Shown here: in pieces, positions 17,656 through 26,140 of the stretch
How positions within the stretch are numbered: position 1 is the first letter of the stretch
Layout: each line of letters begins with the position of its first letter
Assembly (NCBI RefSeq): GCF_052161615.1
Contig: NZ_CP197417.1
Coordinates: forward strand, 2,480,001-2,544,000
Length of the DNA stretch: 64,000 nucleotides
Direction of reading: 5' to 3'
Source: Aeoliella sp052161615
GTDB taxonomy: Bacteria; Planctomycetota; Planctomycetia; Pirellulales; Lacipirellulaceae
The notes under the pieces: generated by a model
Database searches by the model: none
Told to the model about the DNA's origin: nothing
The model's input: the letters and a program-made list of their open reading frames with translations, nothing else
Program-made: the position numbers and the translations under genes

Positions 17656-18873
17656 ATGAAGTTCCATCACGTTCGCCAAGAGCTCGTCAGCAATCCGATT
17701 GTCAACATCCACCAAGCGGTGTTCGAGGCCCTCGATCGCGTCGACCGCCCGGTGCCGCAAGGGCCGGTGGCTATCACGGCGGGGAGCCGAGGTATCGCAA
17801 ACATCGCGGCGATCACTCGAGCCGCGGGCGACTGGCTCAAGAGCCGCGGCGCCGAGCCCTTCATCGTCCCCTGCATGGGGTCCCACAACGGCGCGACCGG
17901 ACCAGGGCAGCGGGCGATGGTCGAGTCGCTGGGCATCACCGAAGCGGCGATGGAGATGCCGATCAAATCGTCGATGGACGTGGTCGAGATAGGCGAAACC
18001 TTTACTGGTCCCATCACCGTCGACCGCAATTGCTTCGAGGCCGATGGCGTGCTGGTGCTCAATCGCATCAAACTCCACACCTGCTTCGTCGGCCCGATCC
18101 AAAGCGGGCTGATGAAGATGATGACCATCGGCATGGGCAAGATCAACGGCGCGCGGACGTTCCACAAAATCCCAACCGATCAAAAGCCCGACGCCATCAT
18201 CGCGCTCGGCGAAGCGATCATTGCCACGGGGAAAATCTTCGCCGGGCTGGCGATCCTCGAAGATGGCTACGACCAAACAGCCGAACTGCACGCCCTCGCC
18301 CCCGACGACTTCTTCCGCGAAGAGCCTAAGCTGCTCGATCGGCTGGTGAGCCACTATTTCCCCAAGCTGCCGGTGGAGGATCTTGATGTGCTGATCGTCG
18401 ACGAGATCGGCAAGACTTATAGCGGACTTGGCATGGACCCGAATGTCATCGGCCGCCGTGGGCTCGAAGGAGTGCCAGACTTCCCCAGTCCGCGCATTGG
18501 TAGCATCGCGGCGCTGGAGCTCACCGCCGCTTCGCAGGGCAACGCCCTTGGCTTTGGACTTGGCGACTGTATCACCCAGCGGCTCTACGATTCCATCGAC
18601 TTTGAGAAGACACGCATCAACGCCGAAACTACAGGCGACCTCGATCGCATCCGCATGTGCCACGTGGCGAAAGACGACCAGGAAGCCTTCGCGTGGTGCG
18701 CCAATCGCAGTGGTACCGAACGATGGTTGATCATTCCAAACACGTTGCACCTCGACTCGATGTACGCGAGTCCGGCGCTCGTTGAGGAGCTCGAAGCGAA
18801 CCCCAAGTGCACCGTGGATGCTAAGACAGTAGAGCCGAAGTTTGTGGACGCGACGCTGGAGATGGAATTCTGA
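17656..18873 (+). CDS. LarA-like (DUF2088) protein
   Basis: A 405-residue protein resembling the nickel-dependent lactate racemase LarA superfamily. Features are ITAGSRGIANIAAITRAAGDWLKSRGAEPFIVPCMGSHNG, the substrate/cofactor-side loop with a conserved His; KLHTCFVGPIQSGLMKMMTIGMGK, reminiscent of the family's segment carrying the cofactor-binding Lys; and a C-terminal helix-rich domain. LarA needs the pincer cofactor made by LarB, LarC and LarE, none of which is nearby. Only a broad family call is safe; the substrate may be another 2-hydroxyacid or the protein may have a different role. It is preceded by the divergent DoxX gene. Confidence 0.75.
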   Translation: MKFHHVRQELVSNPIVNIHQAVFEALDRVDRPVPQGPVAITAGSRGIANIAAITRAAGDWLKSRGAEPFIVPCMGSHNGATGPGQRAMVESLGITEAAMEMPIKSSMDVVEIGETFTGPITVDRNCFEADGVLVLNRIKLHTCFVGPIQSGLMKMMTIGMGKINGARTFHKIPTDQKPDAIIALGEAIIATGKIFAGLAILEDGYDQTAELHALAPDDFFREEPKLLDRLVSHYFPKLPVEDLDVLIVDEIGKTYSGLGMDPNVIGRRGLEGVPDFPSPRIGSIAALELTAASQGNALGFGLGDCITQRLYDSIDFEKTRINAETTGDLDRIRMCHVAKDDQEAFAWCANRSGTERWLIIPNTLHLDSMYASPALVEELEANPKCTVDAKTVEPKFVDATLEMEF

Positions 18874-19293
18874 TTCGCTCGCTGGTTCTCAATCAGGTCC
18901 GAGGTAGATGTAAGGTCTGATTAACAGTAGCTCCCTTCCCCAAAAACATCGAAAAACACCCAAAACGGCCCCCCTTGACCGGGTTTTGGCGGGTGGGCGT
19001 TTAAGGATTGACTCGCGCCCGTACCGGGGTTACCATGCACGCCAGACTGCAAATCGGTAGGGGTGATGCCGAAGCGATGTCAGCGGTGGATTTCCGCCAG
19101 ATGCCAACTCTTCTAACAGCCCAAGCTCAGATTCAGGGGCCTCTCTTCACGAGCGGTGTACGTTAACTGTTGCCATGCTTCCGTGTTCCGCGGTTGCCTG
19201 TCGATTGCGATCTGCCTGTTGCTCAACCCACGCATGAGGCACGGCGTGTGGGTGGCGTATTCAATTGTAGTTACGTGCCAGGAGTGATTTGAA
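18874..19293. other. Leader region of the cold-shock gene
   Basis: About 420 bases without a gene. The first part holds A- and C-rich sequence; a promoter is proposed at 19008-19036, leaving a transcribed leader of about 250 bases before the GTG start. Long leaders of this kind are a known feature of cold-shock mRNAs, but no conserved cold box was identified. Confidence 0.45.
19008..19036 (+). promoter_or_regulatory. Predicted sigma-70 type promoter of the cold-shock gene
   Basis: TTGACT (19008-19013) and TACCAT (19031-19036) are separated by exactly 17 bases, matching the consensus at 5 of 6 and 4 of 6 positions. Transcription would start near 19043. Confidence 0.55.
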
Positions 19294-19494
19294 GTGTCGC
19301 AAGGTACGATTAAGAAGCTGACGGACAAGGGTTTTGGTTTCATCGAGGGGGAGCGAGGAGACATCTTCTTCCACAGCTCGGCAGTTCAAGGGGAAACCAA
19401 CTTCGACAACCTCCGCGAAGGTCAGCAAGTGGAGTACACCGAAGGCCAGGGCCCCAAGGGTCCCCGCGCTGAGAACGTCAAGGTCGTCTCCTAA
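19294..19494 (+). CDS. Cold-shock domain protein
   Basis: A 66-residue CspA-type single OB-fold protein. It has GTIKKLTDKGFGFIEGERGDIFFHSSAV, where GFGFI is RNP1 and DIFFH is RNP2, the aromatic nucleic-acid-binding patches. The ending GPKGPRAENVKVV is typical for the family. Such proteins bind single-stranded RNA and melt secondary structure. The start is GTG with AGGAG ten bases upstream. It has its own promoter, long leader and strong terminator, so it is a single-gene transcript. Confidence 0.95.
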   Translation: MSQGTIKKLTDKGFGFIEGERGDIFFHSSAVQGETNFDNLREGQQVEYTEGQGPKGPRAENVKVVS

Positions 19495-19523
19495 GACGCC
19501 CTCACCACGCACAAGCAAACGAC

Positions 19524-19563
19524 AAAACCGCCCAGCGAGCATCCGCCGCTGGGCGGTTTTTTA
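19524..19563. terminator. Strong bidirectional intrinsic terminator
   Basis: Arms AAAACCGCCCAGCG (19524-19537) and CGCTGGGCGGTTTT (19547-19560) form a perfect 14-base stem with further T residues. On the other strand the stem is also followed by T residues, so it can end both the cold-shock transcript and the convergent DUF4112 transcript. Confidence 0.95.
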
Positions 19564-19588
19564 GTTGGTCGTCCGAAGACTAGCAAAC

Positions 19589-20128
19589 TTAAGGCATGAG
19601 CAGCGGACAGGGCTGCAGCGTGTGCAAGTGCGATTGCTGCTGGGGACGACGAGTCTTTCGGCCGCCGAGCTTTTCCAGCCGGCGTTTGGCTTCTTCAGGG
19701 GACATTTTCCCTTGGCGTTCGAGCTCACGAATTAGCACTCGCATATTGCGCCGATTGGCACGCCATCCAACGTCGACGAGATCACCGACCAGTGGAATTG
19801 TCCCAACGACGAAGTCGATGGCTACGTTGCCTAGCATCCAGGCTAGGGTTCGTTTTCGAGCCCCGAGCTGCTTCGCCTGCCAGAGGAAGTAGGCGGAGAC
19901 AAGCGTCGTGGTCGCATCGCCCACCACCGGTATGAGTCCGATGACCGCGTCCCATCCCAGTCGCACAGACGTCCCCGGCAGGCGAAACGCATCGTCAAAC
20001 AAGTGACTGATGGCCTCGAGCTGACGGAGCAATCGCTCCTGAGAAACCGGCGGGGCGCTCGCCATCGGCATCGGAGCCTTTTGGACTGGCCATCGCGGTT
20101 CTTGCAGATTGGACGTGGGACTGATCAT
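19589..20128 (-). CDS. DUF4112 domain protein
   Basis: A 179-residue protein with the DUF4112 signature: LEAISHLFDDAFRLPGT, RLGWDAVIGLIPVVGDATTTLVSAYFL, MLGNVAIDFVVGTIPLVGDLVDVGWRANRRN. Two hydrophobic hairpins carrying the repeated IPxVGD motif suggest membrane insertion. The family is of unknown function. The C-terminal tail is basic (RRLEKLGGRKTRRPQQQ). It lies just downstream of the GlsB/YeaQ-like gene on the same strand, 44 bases away, so the two are probably co-transcribed as a small stress-related unit. Confidence 0.85.
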   Translation of the reverse strand: MISPTSNLQEPRWPVQKAPMPMASAPPVSQERLLRQLEAISHLFDDAFRLPGTSVRLGWDAVIGLIPVVGDATTTLVSAYFLWQAKQLGARKRTLAWMLGNVAIDFVVGTIPLVGDLVDVGWRANRRNMRVLIRELERQGKMSPEEAKRRLEKLGGRKTRRPQQQSHLHTLQPCPLLMP

Positions 20129-20172
20129 GGAATTTTTGGCGAAGGAAGTTGTGGAAGCGAGATTGTCGGTGG

Positions 20173-20442
20173 TTAGCGGAGGCGACGCTCGGGACGGACC
20201 TGACGCACGGCGAGAACCACAAGGATGGCACCCACGATGGAGCCGATCCAGCTAGCCGGTTCGAACTCGCCATCGAGTCCCCACAGCAGCTGCACGAGGA
20301 AGCCACCAAGGAACGAGCCGGCGACACCTACGAGCATTGTGCCGATGAAGCCCATCGGATCGCGGCCCGGCACGAGCAGGCGTGCGATGAAACCGATTAC
20401 CAAACCGAACACGATCCAACCAATAATCACGCCGATAGTCAT
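20173..20442 (-). CDS. GlsB/YeaQ/YmgE family small membrane protein
   Basis: An 89-residue protein with three membrane helices: MTIGVIIGWIVFGLVIGFIARLL, GFIGTMLVGVAGSFLGGFL and IGSIVGAILVVLA. The Gly-rich pattern with ARLLVPGRDPMG between helices 1 and 2 is the family signature (transglycosylase-associated or stress-response protein). Function is not established; homologues are often induced by stress. A strong ribosome site (GAGGTGA, five bases upstream) supports the start. A near-perfect 27-base palindrome lies 31 bases before the start codon and may control expression. Likely in one transcript with the DUF4112 gene. Confidence 0.9.
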   Translation of the reverse strand: MTIGVIIGWIVFGLVIGFIARLLVPGRDPMGFIGTMLVGVAGSFLGGFLVQLLWGLDGEFEPASWIGSIVGAILVVLAVRQVRPERRLR

Positions 20443-20473
20443 GGCAAGTCACCTCAATCACTGAACCTGGAGA

Positions 20474-20500
20474 TCGAACTTCGCACGGTGCGATGTTCGA
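20474..20500. promoter_or_regulatory. 27-base near-perfect palindrome upstream of the YeaQ-like gene
   Basis: Arms TCGAACTTCGCAC and GTGCGATGTTCGA around a single central G pair at 12 of 13 positions. It lies 31 bases before the start codon, where a repressor site or leader hairpin would act. No T-run follows, so it is not a terminator. Confidence 0.5.
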
Positions 20501-20912
20501 GAGTTGCGTTTCACGAAGGGGACGAAATGCAAAGAGCGCGCCAATTCCGCTCGCGAGTTTGCCGCAACTTGGGTTCGGGTCGAGGTGTTCCGTGAAAACG
20601 CAGCATTTTTAGTCGTTTCGCCCCTTCGTTTGTCGCTAAGTGGGTCGTTCCGTACAGTGAGGTTGGTTCCAGACACACTCGGGCTGGTCGTTTGGCGACC
20701 AGTCGGCCGCTAGGTCGGCATTCGGTGCTAGCAACAAACGGAGCTTGGTGCTGTCGGAAGGGTCGAACTCGCCTTGCCGAAACAGCGGCATTCGCGTTAC
20801 ATCCCGCGATTGCAACGCCCCGCTAGGCGGCGAGGGAGTTGCATTTAATTAGTATTCGCGGGCGGCCGACCAATGTTGTCCGTCCTTTGGGTGTTCCTGC
20901 TGCAAGTTTTCG
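20501..20912. other. Gene-free stretch before the sugar transferase
   Basis: About 410 bases between divergent genes. Apart from the palindrome at its left edge I see no repeat, RNA gene or clear promoter. An open frame at 20504-20713 has no ribosome site and no recognisable product. Confidence 0.4.
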
Positions 20913-21575
20913 ATGCTCAAACGCTTATTCGACCTGACGACTGCCAGCCTCGCCCTGCTGGTCCTCTCTCCCGTACTGCTTTGGGTGGTGCGCAGGCGCA
21001 AGCGCGAAGCGGCTGGACCCGTGTTCGAGCGGTGTCGTCGCGCAGGGCGTGGTGCGATTCCCTTTCAGATGCTCACCTTTGTTGCGCCCGCAGACACGGG
21101 GCTAAGCCGACGGCCGGCGAGTGCGTCAAAGCTCGAGTGGCTACCCCAACTCGTCAACGTAATCCGCGGCGAGATGAGCATTGTTGGTCCTCGCCCCGAA
21201 TCGGTTCATGAAGTGGAGCGGTACAACTGGAACGAGAAGCGTCTACTCGCGCTGCGTCCCGGGCTGATCGACTGGGCGTCGCTCTGGAACCGCGACGAGC
21301 GCGAGGTCCTGGCAGGTGCGCCTGATCCCGAAGAGGCGTACGAGCGAGTCATCCGCCCGTACAAGTTGCGGCTCGAGCTATACTATCTCGATACGCACAC
21401 GCTGTGGGGCGACGTTCGCATCCTGCTGGTCCCCGTCATCCGCACGTTCTACAAGAACTACGTTCCACGCGATATCAAGTCGTCGCCATCCTTCCGCGAA
21501 CTGCGGGCTCGCGTGGCGAGATTGGTAGCCACCGAGCAGATTCATCGCACCGGGGCCACCCGCCGCGGGGCGTAG
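20913..21575 (+). CDS. Degenerate bacterial sugar transferase (WcaJ/PglC superfamily)
   Basis: A 220-residue protein of the monotopic phosphoglycosyl transferase family. MLKRLFDLTTASLALLVLSPVLLWV is the reentrant membrane helix, and LVNVIRGEMSIVGPRPE and LRPGLIDWASLWNRDE are the conserved C-terminal half. Functional members carry a catalytic Asp-Glu in the stretch L-D-E-L-P-Q and a K-F-R-S/T-M motif. Here the first reads KLEWLPQL (residues 73-80), so Asp is replaced by Glu and Glu by Trp, and the second is not recognisable; the loop between is shortened. The enzyme normally loads a sugar-phosphate onto undecaprenyl phosphate to start exopolysaccharide synthesis. No polysaccharide genes are adjacent. 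It may be inactive or altered. Confidence 0.78.
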   Translation: MLKRLFDLTTASLALLVLSPVLLWVVRRRKREAAGPVFERCRRAGRGAIPFQMLTFVAPADTGLSRRPASASKLEWLPQLVNVIRGEMSIVGPRPESVHEVERYNWNEKRLLALRPGLIDWASLWNRDEREVLAGAPDPEEAYERVIRPYKLRLELYYLDTHTLWGDVRILLVPVIRTFYKNYVPRDIKSSPSFRELRARVARLVATEQIHRTGATRRGA

Positions 21576-21588
21576 GGAGGCTCGAAGG

Positions 21589-24500
21589 TTAAACGCTCTG
21601 CCAGTCGCCCAGCAATTGGAACAGGTTGTCGATCGAATCGACGGTCGCTTCGTCTTCGCCGGCAAAGGTGCGGAAGGCGTCGACTCGTTCCGAACCTCGC
21701 ACTTCTTGCCGGTAGTTGCTGGCGGAGATGGTATCTCCGAATGGCTGCGCGAAAGCCTCATCATCCGCAGACCAATCGTACAGTGAGGCCCGGTCGTAGC
21801 CAGGTGTTGATTGGGCGACTGTCCTATCGAACCCGCGGGCACGGTTGACGTATGCCAGCGCGGACATCAACGCACGCTCGGACTGAGGCACGGACGCATC
21901 GTCGGCTGGCGATTCCCGGAGCGTCGCCACGTCGTGTCCCGTACTAGCGATGGTTACGGTGCGATCGAACGAGTTCACACGATGCGAGAAACCATCGCCC
22001 CAAAGCTTGGAGCGATCGTGGTACGCGTGGGACACGTCGTCGCCGGCTGAGTCGTAGAGCGTGGCCATATCGAAACCCTGCGACGCCGTAGCCGTGAAGC
22101 TATCGAAGTTGAAGGCGTCGTTGCGGTAGCCGGCCCCCGACATGGTTCCTTGATTGCCTCGACCCAGGTAGCCGTCGTCGCCCGTCGTGTCGTAGAACAT
22201 CGCCACGTCGACGCCCGTCGTGCCGTAGGCCCGCGCGCGAGCGAAGCCCCGGGCGTCGTGGTAGTAGCCTTCGCCCGCGAGGATCGCTCGGTCCGACCAC
22301 GCCGCGAAGGTGTCGTCGCCTGCGGTGTCGTAGAACGTCACCTGGTCGTTGCCCCCGGAGGCGTAGGCAAGCGTTCGCGCGAACCCTCGTGTATCGTTGT
22401 GATATCCCGCGCCGGTCATGAACGCGCGATCCGCCCACGCGACGTAAACGTCATCGGCCTGCGACCCGTGCAGCGTGGCGGAGTCATTGCCGCCCGTCGA
22501 GTAAGCCAGCGTCGACGAGAAGTTGACGGCTTCGTGATGGAATCCGGCACCACTGAATTGAACCTTGTTCGCCCGTCCTATGTACCATTCGTCACCCGCG
22601 GTGTCGTAGAACGTGGCCTTGTCGAGACCGCCGCCGCTTTGCACCAGATAACTGGCGTAGTCGAGCACGTCGAACCGAACGGTGGTGCCGCTGAACATGG
22701 CCCGATTCGCGTGACCGACGTACTGCTCATTGGCCGAGGAGCCATAGAACGCCACTTGGTCGAGGCCGCCGCCACCCGTGATGCGAACTGTCTCGGCACC
22801 GATGGCTTGGAAATGGTAGTCGCTTGCAACAACGCGGGCCTCGTTCTGCCGGAGCGTTGCTTGTTCGTTAGCCAAGGTGCCGTGGAACTCTACCGTGTCG
22901 TTACCGGCACCGGCGTCGATGATGAATTGGTTGACCAGTTTGGCGTCGAACGCGTACTCAACTCCGTTCACGGATAGTCGGTGCGTATCGCCGGCGTGGA
23001 AAGTAAACGCATTGTTGCCGCCGGTCCCCGTCACGGTGAGCGTCGAGCCGACGAGGTTCACCATGTTCGTGAGCTGGAAGTCGATGGCGTTACTCGCACC
23101 GCTGGCACGAATGAAAAACTCCTGCCCCGCGGTGGCGAGGGCTTCGACGCGGGCACCCGTCGTGGTCGCGGTCCCCTGCCCCACCATCTGCATATTGGCG
23201 TCGTACAAAGCCAGTTCAATGCCCGTCCCCGAGCTCGTCGCCATCGCTTCGGCGGTCACAAACCCGGTCTGGCCAGCAACGATTCGATACCAAGTTTCGC
23301 CCGAGCAGTTCACGGCGGAGAACTGGTGTTGTCCTATGATCTGGTTCCAGTCGACAAACGAGAACGAAGATTCGATGGAGACAGCCAGCGTGTAGTACCC
23401 TAGGCCGTCCGTCGTGCCTATACCAAGGGTGTAGCTCTCGCCGGCGACGACGTTCATCGTCCAAGTGTCGCCATTGCGGGTGACGGACTGGCTGCCGAAT
23501 TTCCACGCGAGATCAAGGTCGTGCGTGGCGGTCGCGCTGAATTTCGCCACACCGTCCGCTGTTGCAGTGAATGTAAAGTAGTCGATGTCCGCAAGGGAAG
23601 AGATCATGCCACGCGTCTGCGTCTCGCCGTCGGTCAGTGTTCCAAGGTGATGGGCGCTCGTTGTAGTCGAGCCGTAATCGTCATCGGGCAGGATCGCGTC
23701 AATGGCCGCTTCGAGGTTCAGTCGCAGGTAGTTGGTGCCGGTCGCCGCGTCGAACACCGCGTCCGCCGTCTGCCGCATGTGGCTGTAAATCGTGTCTTGC
23801 GAAATGGCGGTGCGTCCGACGAGCTCCATCGCCTGGCGGATCAACACGCTCGCCCCCGCCACGTAGGGCGCGGCCATGCTGGTGCCCGAGAAGCTCGCGA
23901 AGTCGTCGGTGCGGCCGTTGTGGTTGCCGGCGTAGTCGGGCACGGTGCTGCGAATGTACCTGCCCGGCGCGGCAATGGCGTTGGTGAGCCGCTGGCTGAA
24001 GCTACTCAGCTCGCCGTTGTCGTCGACGCTCATCACGGGCACGACGTACTGGCTGGCCGCGGGATAGCTGAGCCCTGGCGTCTTGTAAGTGCTGAAGCTG
24101 TTCCCCGCCGAGACCGCGATGAAGATACCCAGCGATTCGATCTCTTGGAACTTGCTTTCGAGCAAACTCGCCCAACCCGGCGCTGTGGCGCTGTTCCAAC
24201 TCGTTCCTAGTGAGAGATTCACCGCCGTGATGGGATTCTCGAAACTCTTGTGGTTGTCGATCACCCATTGTAGGGCCCGTGCGACGTCGTCGAAGGTCCC
24301 GGCACCCGCGTCGTCGAAAACGCGAAGTCCTACAAGGTCGACACCGGGCGCAACGCCCGTGTGGTTGCCGTACTCGTCGCCGGTGCTTCCAATGATGCCC
24401 GCGACGTGCGTGCCGTGCGAACCTTCGGTGCCATCGTCGAACGGATTCCACTCGTTCTCGGCAAAGTCCCACCCACCAACCACGCGATACCCGGTGCCGA

Positions 24501-24834
24501 ATCCACCACCGAGCGCGAAGTGGTCGTAGGCAATGCCGCTATCGATTACCACAACGGTCTGGCCGATACCCGTAAACCCGTAATTGGCGCGGACATGGTC
24601 GAGGCCCGTCTGTGCGTGCGCTTCATTGAGATGCTGCTCCACCCCCGCGTCGATCTGAAAGCCATCCTGCGGGTCGATCCAGAAATCGGCCGCCGCGACG
24701 CCGTGTTGTTCGATCGAGGGAATCGACTCGTCAGGCACTAGCACCGCGTCCACGAAGTCAGCGGCCATCATCTGCCGCGACTCAAGCGGCTCGATAGCGC
24801 TACGACGCACCGCGCTGTGCCCATTGCGTGGCAT
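21589..24834 (-). CDS. Giant secreted subtilase with pre-peptidase domain and eight 46-residue C-terminal repeats
   Basis: About 1081 residues from ATG 24834; a GTG at 24843 is an alternative. The N terminus carries the planctomycete export-type motif IEPLESRQMMAA. The S8 catalytic domain has Asp98 (VVVIDSGIAYDH), His140 (GSHGTHVAGI), the oxyanion Asn in VSAGNSF, and Ser317 (FSGTSMAAPYVAG). A pre-peptidase C-terminal beta domain follows (about 385-490, DIDYFTFTATADG), then a second beta domain. From about residue 692 to 1060 there are eight tandem repeats of 46 residues (one of 47) built on D-x-A-T-[FL]-Y-D-x-[AG]-x-D-D, R-x-x-x-x-G-x-x-Y and G-F-x-R-T. Secreted protease is the safe call; the repeats may bind calcium or a surface. 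Confidence 0.9.
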   Translation of the reverse strand: MPRNGHSAVRRSAIEPLESRQMMAADFVDAVLVPDESIPSIEQHGVAAADFWIDPQDGFQIDAGVEQHLNEAHAQTGLDHVRANYGFTGIGQTVVVIDSGIAYDHFALGGGFGTGYRVVGGWDFAENEWNPFDDGTEGSHGTHVAGIIGSTGDEYGNHTGVAPGVDLVGLRVFDDAGAGTFDDVARALQWVIDNHKSFENPITAVNLSLGTSWNSATAPGWASLLESKFQEIESLGIFIAVSAGNSFSTYKTPGLSYPAASQYVVPVMSVDDNGELSSFSQRLTNAIAAPGRYIRSTVPDYAGNHNGRTDDFASFSGTSMAAPYVAGASVLIRQAMELVGRTAISQDTIYSHMRQTADAVFDAATGTNYLRLNLEAAIDAILPDDDYGSTTTSAHHLGTLTDGETQTRGMISSLADIDYFTFTATADGVAKFSATATHDLDLAWKFGSQSVTRNGDTWTMNVVAGESYTLGIGTTDGLGYYTLAVSIESSFSFVDWNQIIGQHQFSAVNCSGETWYRIVAGQTGFVTAEAMATSSGTGIELALYDANMQMVGQGTATTTGARVEALATAGQEFFIRASGASNAIDFQLTNMVNLVGSTLTVTGTGGNNAFTFHAGDTHRLSVNGVEYAFDAKLVNQFIIDAGAGNDTVEFHGTLANEQATLRQNEARVVASDYHFQAIGAETVRITGGGGLDQVAFYGSSANEQYVGHANRAMFSGTTVRFDVLDYASYLVQSGGGLDKATFYDTAGDEWYIGRANKVQFSGAGFHHEAVNFSSTLAYSTGGNDSATLHGSQADDVYVAWADRAFMTGAGYHNDTRGFARTLAYASGGNDQVTFYDTAGDDTFAAWSDRAILAGEGYYHDARGFARARAYGTTGVDVAMFYDTTGDDGYLGRGNQGTMSGAGYRNDAFNFDSFTATASQGFDMATLYDSAGDDVSHAYHDRSKLWGDGFSHRVNSFDRTVTIASTGHDVATLRESPADDASVPQSERALMSALAYVNRARGFDRTVAQSTPGYDRASLYDWSADDEAFAQPFGDTISASNYRQEVRGSERVDAFRTFAGEDEATVDSIDNLFQLLGDWQSV
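21655..22752 (-). repeat. Coding tandem repeat, eight units of 138 bases
   Basis: Protein-level repeat with an exact 46-residue period inside the subtilase. Units begin GGLDQVAFYG, DKATFYDTAG, DSATLHGSQA, DQVTFYDTAG, DVAMFYDTTG, DMATLYDSAG, DVATLRESPA and DRASLYDWSA. Later units drift from the consensus. The period is kept without indels until the last unit. Confidence 0.85.
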
Positions 24835-25253
24835 GAAAGTCACCCCGAAGCGTGGCTGCCGAAACAGCCCGCGGCCACCGCGTGGCCAAGCTGGAAAAGT
24901 GTTTGAAAAGGATCGCGAAAAGCAGCCGTTCGCGGTTCACCCACCACGTCGGCTAGGCAAACGTAGGTCACAGCTGTGCGCGCCTAGGAAGGTGCCCAGC
25001 GAATGCGACAATTCGCCGCGGGCGGAGCGAAGCGATGTAGTGCCACGGCAACAAAAGGCCTTGGAAATGCGGCCGGATCGCTACGTGTTGCGAGAAGGCA
25101 ACGTGCGGCAACGAGCTCACCATATGCCGCGATTGGTGAAGAATTCTCTGGATTCGCTTCGCGGGAATTGGCGCCTCATGCGTATATGCGCTTAGGCTCG
25201 CGGGCATCTCGGACTCCAGCCAAAACCTGGAGGTGGCGATAATGTCGCGAGGT
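24835..25253. other. Gene-free stretch upstream of the subtilase
   Basis: About 420 bases. It must contain the subtilase promoter, but I could not place convincing hexamers. No repeat or RNA gene was recognised. Confidence 0.4.
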
Positions 25254-25871
25254 TCAAGTTTGCGAGATCGTTGGCGGAATGAACTGCTCTAAGAGATACA
25301 AATGCCCGTTAGCTTCAGCGACAGCATCACGACTTAGAAAAGGCCACACATCAAGTTGGCCCATGGCATTCGCCCTTTGCCAGTGAGTGTTGGCTGCAAG
25401 ACGACCAAGTTTCCAGAAAGCAGCAGACAATCCAAGGACCCCGATTCCTGTGCCGGTCATCAGCCAACCTAGATCGGGATCGCGGCATGAGAACGCCAGC
25501 CATGCACACACCAAAAGCGTCGTCCCGAGTATGACTAATATGGATTGCACGAAGGTACGTAATATGCGTCCAGACGTGTCATCTTCAAGCGGATAGCCAT
25601 ATTCGCGATTGGTATGCAGGAAGAGAAAGGCGTAAGTGGCCGTGCGTTTGGTTTCGCGTCCGATCTCATGCCACCCCTTCAAGTAGTAAGGCCAAAGGAC
25701 ATCGCTACTGTACAAAGCCCAGCAAAACTCCCCGATCACGCGCACAGCTGGGTCCTTTGAATCCCGATAATAGTCGTAGTAGGAATCGTCAAAGTCGTCA
25801 TTCGATAGCCGGCCAGTTACCAGCAAACGCATATCTTGGGCGAGCCGAAGGCGGAGCTCGGTGTCGACCAT
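25254..25871 (-). CDS. Hypothetical protein with two membrane helices
   Basis: A 205-residue protein from ATG 25871; a TTG at 25886 is the only alternative. The N-terminal half is soluble, with acidic and Tyr-rich stretches (LSNDDFDDSYYDYYRDS) and a Trp/Tyr-rich part (WALYSSDVLWPYYLKGWHEIG). Two adjacent hydrophobic helices follow, VQSILVILGTTLLVCAWLAF and LGWLMTGTGIGVLGLSAAFW. I do not recognise a family. The N-terminal part resembles uncharacterised small proteins found near immunity-type genes, but nothing firm supports that. It is isolated between larger genes and has a lower GC content than they do. Confidence 0.6.
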   Translation of the reverse strand: MVDTELRLRLAQDMRLLVTGRLSNDDFDDSYYDYYRDSKDPAVRVIGEFCWALYSSDVLWPYYLKGWHEIGRETKRTATYAFLFLHTNREYGYPLEDDTSGRILRTFVQSILVILGTTLLVCAWLAFSCRDPDLGWLMTGTGIGVLGLSAAFWKLGRLAANTHWQRANAMGQLDVWPFLSRDAVAEANGHLYLLEQFIPPTISQT

Positions 25872-26079
25872 GGCAACCTGCTCCAATGTGGTTCAATTGA
25901 TTGAGGCGGACTACTAACAATGTGCTTTAGGCTAGAATATCCGCGGGTTGCTGATGGGTTCAAGCAGAAATCTTCACTCTCCATGCGATCAAGGGCAAGC
26001 GGACGATGACGCAACTGTCGTTCGATCACGTAGAACCCCACCCTCAAGACGAACTCCCCCCAACCTCTTATCATGGAGC

Positions 26080-26122
26080 CATCGCCTTTCATCCGAGCCA
26101 ATCCGTGTTCATCCGTGGCTAA
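26080..26122 (+). repeat. ATCCG-rich dispersed repeat, family D
   Basis: The stretch with TTCATCCG, AATCCGTGTTCATCCGTGG belongs to the same simple repeat style seen at 28316-28416, 29848-29893 and 56605-56857. It lies directly before the dihydroorotase start. Confidence 0.6.
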
Positions 26123-26140
26123 GCAGACCCAGGATCCCCC

